64,000 bases of DNA, taken from NCBI RefSeq assembly GCF_002723915.1, contig NZ_BEWL01000010.1, positions 62,001 through 126,000 on the forward strand, in the 5' to 3' direction. The position numbers and the translations under genes were made by a program. The DNA is from Gluconobacter albidus. GTDB lineage: Bacteria; Pseudomonadota; Alphaproteobacteria; Acetobacterales; Acetobacteraceae. Below the pieces are notes generated by a model. It did not search any database. It was not told the DNA's origin and saw nothing but the letters and a program-made list of their open reading frames with translations. Below are positions 59,770-64,000 of this stretch, one piece after another. Positions within the stretch are counted from its first letter, which is position 1. Each line of letters starts with the position of its first letter.

Positions 59770-59841
59770 TCTTGTACTTGGACCCAGAACAAACTACTGT
59801 CCGTATAAATCCCCACATTAGCGCACTGCGCGGGATCTCTC

Positions 59842-60195
59842 ATGAAATCGCTGCTTCTGGACAGAACCACATGGGATCTGTCTCTTGATGCTGATGGCAA
59901 TCTGGCTGTCTGCACTGAGGGATACTCGATCCTTCAGGACGTGGCGTGTGCAGTTCGGACATGGCTTGGAGAGTGCTGGTACGACACCAGCCTTGGCCTG
60001 CCCTACGATAGCGGCATCTTCAATGGCACGTCGTCCATTCCCCTTCTCCGAGCTCAAGCCGAACAGGCCGCCATGACTGTGTCGGGTGTGGCGGCAGCTC
60101 AATGTGCCCTGATCGGGCCGCGTTCAGACCGGTCAGTCGGCGGCGTGATCGCCATAACCCTCACAACAGGAGAGACGCAGAGTGTCCAGTTCTGA
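59842..60195 (+). CDS. Baseplate wedge protein, GPW/gp25 family
   Basis: 117 residues. TWDLSLDADGNLAVCTEGYSILQDVACAVRTWLGECWYDTSLGLPYDSGIFNG, then GVAAAQCALIGPRSDRSVGGVIAITLTTGETQ is the gp25/GPW pattern. It is the inner wedge and sheath initiator. ATG 59842 follows a 72-base gap holding a repeat at 59771. Confidence 0.85.
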   Translation: MKSLLLDRTTWDLSLDADGNLAVCTEGYSILQDVACAVRTWLGECWYDTSLGLPYDSGIFNGTSSIPLLRAQAEQAAMTVSGVAAAQCALIGPRSDRSVGGVIAITLTTGETQSVQF

Positions 60196-61141
60196 CGCCA
60201 CCACGTCTGTCCCCGCCTGCTCCATGACCGCTGCGGGCTTTGTTGCCCCGTCTGAGCCGGACATCCTCGCGGGTGTTCAGGCCGACATCAACGCGGCTCT
60301 GGGCGGCAATGTAAATCCTGCCCTGAACACCCCGCAGGGCCAGCTTGCGACAAGCGAAACCGCCATCATTGGCGACTGCAACGATCAGCTTCTCGCCTTG
60401 TTCAACGGCTTTGACCCCCGCAATGCATCGGGCCGGATGCAGGACGCAATCGGCTATATTTACTTCATGACCCGTAACACCGGGGAAAGCCGCGCAGATT
60501 TCGAGGCACGGCGTGAGGCGACAGTAGAAGCCAATAGCAGCGGGACCAACGCCTCCATTCTTGGCGCCCTTCTCAATCTTTCTGGCGTCACTGATGCCTA
60601 TGTCGTGGACAACCCGTCCGACAGCGATGCAACGATTGGAGGCGTCACGGTTCCGGCCCGTTCCCTGTTCATTTCGGTGTCGGGCGGGAGCGCTTCAGAT
60701 ATTGGCCTCGCCATTTTGCAAAAGAAAAACCCTTGCTCAATGACAAGCGGCACGTCCTCTGTCACGGTGCAGGATCCAAATAGCGCCTATGGCGGCAACG
60801 GCCCTTCCTACACTTTTAATTACACAGCCGCCGCCGATACTCCGGTCTATCTCGCGGTTACGGTCGCCAATTCGACGTCCGTCCCCTCTACGGCCCTGTC
60901 TGACATTCAGACTGCCGTCATCGCCGCGTTCAACGGAACTGACGGCGGCGGTCGGGCGCGTATCGGCGCAGAGCTGTTCGCCAGTCGCTTCTATGCCGGG
61001 ATTGCATCGCTGGGGGCATGGGCGCGTATCGTGGAAATCACGATTGGCACATCAGCAAGCCCGACAGGTTTCACGAGCCAGATGAGCATCGCACAGCGCC
61101 CAGTCATCCTGGCGGATAACATTACTCTCACATTGGTGTAG
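60182..61141 (+). CDS. Baseplate J-like protein
   Basis: 319 residues. LATSETAIIGDCNDQLLALFNGFDPRNASGRMQDAIGYIYFMTRNTGESRADFEARRE and SGTNASILGALLNLSGVTDAYVVDN are the gpJ signature, with the C-terminal region EITIGTSASPTGFTSQMSIAQRPVILADNITLTL. Start GTG 60182 overlaps the gp25 gene. It forms the baseplate wedge arm. Confidence 0.88.
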   Translation: MSSSDATTSVPACSMTAAGFVAPSEPDILAGVQADINAALGGNVNPALNTPQGQLATSETAIIGDCNDQLLALFNGFDPRNASGRMQDAIGYIYFMTRNTGESRADFEARREATVEANSSGTNASILGALLNLSGVTDAYVVDNPSDSDATIGGVTVPARSLFISVSGGSASDIGLAILQKKNPCSMTSGTSSVTVQDPNSAYGGNGPSYTFNYTAAADTPVYLAVTVANSTSVPSTALSDIQTAVIAAFNGTDGGGRARIGAELFASRFYAGIASLGAWARIVEITIGTSASPTGFTSQMSIAQRPVILADNITLTLV

Positions 61142-61148
61142 GTGGCTG

Positions 61149-61763
61149 ATGGAGAACGTCAACGAGACGATCCTCGCCGAATACGCCAACAGCCCCAGCC
61201 TCAACACGATCATTGCAGGGTTCAATCAGGCGATTGATCCGGCGGTGCTGATCGACCTGTTTTACACGCAGGTCTTCAACCCCCAGACCGCGGTCGGATG
61301 GGGGCTGGATGTCTGGGGGCGGATCGTTGGCGTGGGCCGCATTCTGAACGTAGCCGAGACAGGATATATCGGCTTTCACGAAGCGGATGACGGGACAAGC
61401 GTCATAGGGGGCTTCGGATATGGAATTTTCTATGGCGGGCAAGGATCAACCAGCAACTTTGCCCTAACTGATGACGCCTTCCGGATCCTCATTTTCTCCA
61501 AGGCGGCGGCAAATATATCTTCCGGCTCCATTTCCGACCTGAACAGTATCCTGATGATGCTGTTCTCCGATTATGGGTTGATATGGGTTGAAGAGACATC
61601 AAGCACCGAAATGACCATTCGTCATAATTGGGTACTGACCTCGGTTCAGGCTGCGATGATAGAGCAGACGGGGATATTGTGCCGCCCGTCCACGGTTTCT
61701 GTTGCTTATGCTTTCACATGGGTTGTTCAACCCAAAACAGATTTCGGGAGTGATATCCTTTGA
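61149..61763 (+). CDS. Baseplate protein, DUF2612 family (gpI-like)
   Basis: 204 residues. ILAEYANSPSLNTIIAGFNQAIDPAVLIDLFYTQVFNPQTAVGWGLDVWGRIVGVGR and EADDGTSVIGGFGYGIFYGG, FALTDDAFRILIFSKAAANISSGSISDLNSILMMLFSDYG are typical of DUF2612. It attaches fibres to the wedge. The end overlaps the next start. Confidence 0.87.
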   Translation: MENVNETILAEYANSPSLNTIIAGFNQAIDPAVLIDLFYTQVFNPQTAVGWGLDVWGRIVGVGRILNVAETGYIGFHEADDGTSVIGGFGYGIFYGGQGSTSNFALTDDAFRILIFSKAAANISSGSISDLNSILMMLFSDYGLIWVEETSSTEMTIRHNWVLTSVQAAMIEQTGILCRPSTVSVAYAFTWVVQPKTDFGSDIL

Positions 61764-62644
61764 AGCTCTCAGACTTTGCCCCTCAATTCCCCGTCCTCTG
61801 GGGATCGAGCGGCACCACGACGACGGTTCAGTATCCCTTGCTGTCCGGTACTGCTCTAGCAACAGGGCGCGCCTCTATTGCGTCGGGATTTCCTGCCGTC
61901 AACTTCACTCCTCCGGCTGCCGGCGGTGTCTATCCGTGGGGTGCTGACTGGAACGGCGCGCTCAAGACGTTCTCAGTTTCAGCCCAGAATTATGAATCTG
62001 GGGTTGTGCCGTCCTTTTCGCAGGACTTCGCTAATTCGATCGGGGGGTATCCTCAGAACTCGGTCGTGTCGGACACCTCAACGGCTGGCCTGTTCTGGGT
62101 ATCGACGGCGGATGCGAATGTCACGGCGCCAGGAGTAACAGGCACCGCTTGGCAGAAGTTTGGATGGAATCAATTTGTTAAACAGGGATGGGGCTTTTCC
62201 AATTTTGGCAATAACGCCATCTACCTAGGCTGGCGACCAGACGGGAATTTAGGCCTTGGCGTCGATAGCACTGACGTCGGGAACGTCGCGCTTCAAGGCG
62301 CAGGTAAACTGGCGCAGGGCGGCTGGACCGAGCAGTATTACACGCTCCCGTCTGGCGGCTCAAAGACCATTTCCCTTACGTTCACAGCGCCTGTTCCCGG
62401 TTATGTCCACGTCATCGGATCTGCGAACTATTCCGCCCAAAACTCCAACCAGACAAACCTGACCGTCATCGTCAATGGGCAGAGCCTGAGCGCCGATCAG
62501 GTGACGGGCACTACAGCCATGACAAACCATTCCTGCGTTGCGGTCGCGGCTGGCTCGGTGACGGTCGCATCTTATTGCGGAACATCATCCCAGAACTCAC
62601 CAAACGTCGGACACACACTCAGCTATCTTTTTGTCCCATCGTGA
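61760..62644 (+). CDS. Tail fibre / phage-tail-tip protein (294 aa)
   Basis: Starts TTG 61760. MKLSDFAPQFPVLWGSSGTTTTVQYPLLSGTAL at the N terminus, then Gly/Ser/Thr/Asn-rich strands (AWQKFGWNQFVKQGWGFSNFGNNAIYLGW) and a C-terminal beta domain YYTLPSGGSKTISLTFTAPVPGYVHVIGSAN. No enzyme motif. Likely a host-binding fibre. Confidence 0.65.
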   Translation: MKLSDFAPQFPVLWGSSGTTTTVQYPLLSGTALATGRASIASGFPAVNFTPPAAGGVYPWGADWNGALKTFSVSAQNYESGVVPSFSQDFANSIGGYPQNSVVSDTSTAGLFWVSTADANVTAPGVTGTAWQKFGWNQFVKQGWGFSNFGNNAIYLGWRPDGNLGLGVDSTDVGNVALQGAGKLAQGGWTEQYYTLPSGGSKTISLTFTAPVPGYVHVIGSANYSAQNSNQTNLTVIVNGQSLSADQVTGTTAMTNHSCVAVAAGSVTVASYCGTSSQNSPNVGHTLSYLFVPS

Positions 62645-62651
62645 GGTTACC

Positions 62652-62981
62652 ATGACTGTCTATGCACTCGAAAAAAATGCCTCAGGAATCGTCATAGGGC
62701 TGGCCTCATGGAGCGATGACAAGACTGTTCTTCCGAGTGGGTTTGTGTCGTGCGCGGCAGATGAATACGCGGCGGCAAAATCAACCTTCATGAACTCCCT
62801 GAAAGACCAGGCAATCGGTGCTCTTGCCGAGGTTCAGGTTGGTGCTGCCCTGACTGTGGCGATGGGGGGTATATTCGGCCCCAAGACGCGCGCCTACGTT
62901 TCCGCACTTCAAGAGATTGCTGACGGGACTGATGCGACAAGCACAGCGCTCCCTACGGCTCCGGGCGCGGTGTCCGAATGA
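62652..62981 (+). CDS. Small tail-fibre module protein (109 aa)
   Basis: MTVYALEKNASGIVIGLASW, then DKTVLPSGFVSCAADEYAAAKSTFMNSLKDQAIGALAEVQVGAALTVAMGGIFGPKTRAYVSALQEIADG. It resembles small helical tail-fibre-assembly or Tfa-like companions after fibre genes. Overlaps the next gene (ATGA). Confidence 0.6.
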   Translation: MTVYALEKNASGIVIGLASWSDDKTVLPSGFVSCAADEYAAAKSTFMNSLKDQAIGALAEVQVGAALTVAMGGIFGPKTRAYVSALQEIADGTDATSTALPTAPGAVSE

Positions 62982-63427
62982 CGTGGGCCCCATGCCAGCG
63001 CATTACGCGCGCCGATGCGCCCCCTGCGTTTCGTATCCGGGGACTGACAGGGAGCGCGGTCATTTGCTGGCCTGATGCAGCCGCAGGATCCGGAGCAGAT
63101 TACAGCGTTGATTTTTCCCCTTTGCTGGACTGCTCAGATCGGATCGTCGCGGTTGAGGCAATGTGCAGTGGCGGCATGATTGCGTGGGCCAGCGTGTTCG
63201 GAGCCGTGGCGACCGTCTGGGTGCAGTGGCTATGCTCCGGCCCGCAAACTGCAACAATCTCCGTTCGCACGGCTGGAGGGGTGGTCTTCACGGCAACTGC
63301 CTCCATCGCGGTCGGTTGCGCTCCCCAGCTTATCGCCAGCACGCCCCCGGCCTACGCGCCGAATGCTTTTCTTCTCGGCTCGGCCATTGTGCCTGACGCT
63401 TCCGGAAACCCCCTGATCTTCGGGTAA
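62978..63427 (+). CDS. Phage tail-tip-module protein (149 aa)
   Basis: MTWAPCQRITRADAPPAFRI, then beta-rich VAVEAMCSGGMIAWASVFGAVATVWVQWLCSGPQTATISVRTAGG, an Ig-like strand pattern. The C terminus (LLGSAIVPDASGNPLIFG) is typical of fibre heads. Function unknown. Confidence 0.55.
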   Translation: MTWAPCQRITRADAPPAFRIRGLTGSAVICWPDAAAGSGADYSVDFSPLLDCSDRIVAVEAMCSGGMIAWASVFGAVATVWVQWLCSGPQTATISVRTAGGVVFTATASIAVGCAPQLIASTPPAYAPNAFLLGSAIVPDASGNPLIFG

Positions 63428-63431
63428 AACA

Positions 63432-63842
63432 ATGTCCCAACTCGCGTCTGACCCCGCGCTCACGCAGACCAGCGTGCAGGCGACGGATCTGCTCGTCTTT
63501 CTGCGGCCTGTTCTGAATGCCCAAGGCACCGTTACAGGATACGCCCCCTGCAACATCACTGCGAATAATTTTGCCGTGTCAGCTGTGGCTCTCGGACTGC
63601 TCCAGCTTGGACAAACGCTTCCAACGACGGCGCCGGAGGGCGGCGGCCTCTGGATGGATGGTGGGGCGTTCGCTTACTCGACCATGTCTGGCGCGACGTC
63701 CGGCGTACCCTTGTCGCCTCAGGCTACCGCCGCCTCTCTTGCCGCGCTTCTGGCAGCGATCCCGGCCATGGGCGCCGGCACCAATTTCGACGGCTTCCAG
63801 AACAACGCTGGCGTCGTAACCCAGGTGGATGATGGCAAATGA
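63432..63842 (+). CDS. Phage fibre-like protein (136 aa)
   Basis: MSQLASDPALTQTSVQATDL, then VFLRPVLNAQGTVTGYAPCNITANNFAVSAVALGLLQLGQTLPTTAPEGGGLWMDGGAFAYSTMSG. The 'QLGQTLPTTAPEGGGLW' type segment is common at fibre N termini. Function unknown; overlaps the next gene. Confidence 0.55.
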   Translation: MSQLASDPALTQTSVQATDLLVFLRPVLNAQGTVTGYAPCNITANNFAVSAVALGLLQLGQTLPTTAPEGGGLWMDGGAFAYSTMSGATSGVPLSPQATAASLAALLAAIPAMGAGTNFDGFQNNAGVVTQVDDGK

Positions 63843-64000
63843 GAAAATTTCTCCTGATATCAGTCCTTCTGCCGTCACTGGCGGTGGCCGCGCCTATCAC
63901 TGTACCGTGGATCGCTCCGGGCGGGGGTCTGTCCCCTGCATCAGTGGTAAATGCCCCGGGAACGCAATGGGACAAGCAGACCTTGGGAACCATCTGGGGG
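63839..64000 (+). CDS. Exported protein, 3' end cut by window edge
   Basis: At least 54 codons, open to the end. MRKFLLISVLLPSLAVAAPI is a clear signal peptide (cleavage near AVAA), followed by a Gly/Pro-rich mature start. ATG 63839 overlaps the previous stop (ATGA). It may be a lysis or secreted phage protein; not assignable. Confidence 0.6.
   Translation, partial: MRKFLLISVLLPSLAVAAPITVPWIAPGGGLSPASVVNAPGTQWDKQTLGTIWG

Larger units (their letters stand above)
38827..59787 (+). repeat. 17-bp direct repeat far apart in the prophage (38827-38843 and 59771-59787)
   Basis: The sequence CTTGTACTTGGACCCAG occurs exactly at 38827-38843 (end of the 206-aa gene) and at 59771-59787 (gap before the gp25-like gene). 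Only the two end segments are meant, not the span between. It might be a late-promoter or regulator site, or a remnant of duplication. Confidence 0.55.

Overview
The window (about 58-60% GC by eye) looks like an alphaproteobacterial chromosome, most likely an acetic acid bacterium (Acetobacteraceae). I infer this from the gene mix (large TonB-dependent receptors beside MFS and amidase genes, NlpA/MetQ-type transport, an XRE/MmyB regulator paired with an SDR) and from the prophage genes. No 16S or other marker is present, so the genus is not settled.

Left third (1-25.5 kb), host chromosome. A peroxiredoxin-like gene is cut by the left edge. Next is a catabolic locus. On the minus strand it holds a TonB receptor, an ACS-type MFS transporter, a cytosolic CapA-like metallophosphatase, a VOC protein, an M20 carbamoylase/allantoate-hydrolase-type amidase and a second MFS transporter. 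Divergent from it are an AbgB-like M20D amidohydrolase and two tandem paralogous LysR regulators. Together these suggest uptake and hydrolysis of an amide or N-acyl/N-carbamoyl conjugate. A second transport locus follows: a TonB receptor, MetN and MetI on the minus strand, and a 2-oxoglutarate/Fe(II) oxygenase and a MetQ-like binding protein on the plus strand, then a YghZ-like aldo/keto reductase. It looks like acquisition of a sulfur compound or methionine derivative. An XRE regulator/SDR pair, an orphan beta-helix tailspike-like gene, a strong bidirectional hairpin and an N-formylglutamate amidohydrolase complete this part. A tRNA-Val(GAC) gene ends the host sequence.

Right two thirds (about 25.5-64 kb, running off the right edge), a prophage apparently integrated at the tRNA-Val. 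Its integrase lies just inside the tRNA 3' end. A leftward early operon follows (excisionase-like protein, many tightly overlapping small genes, YqaJ-type exonuclease). The immunity region has a CI-like S24 repressor co-transcribed with a P63C-domain gene, facing a Cro-like gene. A repeated 13-bp operator, GGCCAnnnTGGCC-like, occurs both between cI and cro and in front of the left operon. A rightward early region carries HTH proteins, a GapR/DUF2312 protein, a VRR-NUC nuclease and replication-like proteins. The late genes are terminases, DUF1073 portal, MuF-like head protein, DUF2213 protease/scaffold, DUF2184 capsid, connectors, a DUF3383 contractile sheath, tube, chaperone, a Dit-like protein, plug, hub, tape measure with a muralytic domain, spike, gp25, J, DUF2612 and fibre-type genes. 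This is a contractile-tailed (myovirus) prophage.

A 4.4-kb accessory block (about 50.7-55.15 kb) splits the tail genes. It carries a Cas2-like/SinR-family protein, a small membrane protein, two divergent ribbon-helix-helix regulators sharing two perfect palindromes, a Rha-type regulator, and a Panacea (SocA-like) antitoxin with a probable toxin lying between two Rho-independent terminators. This block and the operator network are the most interesting parts of the window. Product names come from recognising sequence families by eye; no search was run.
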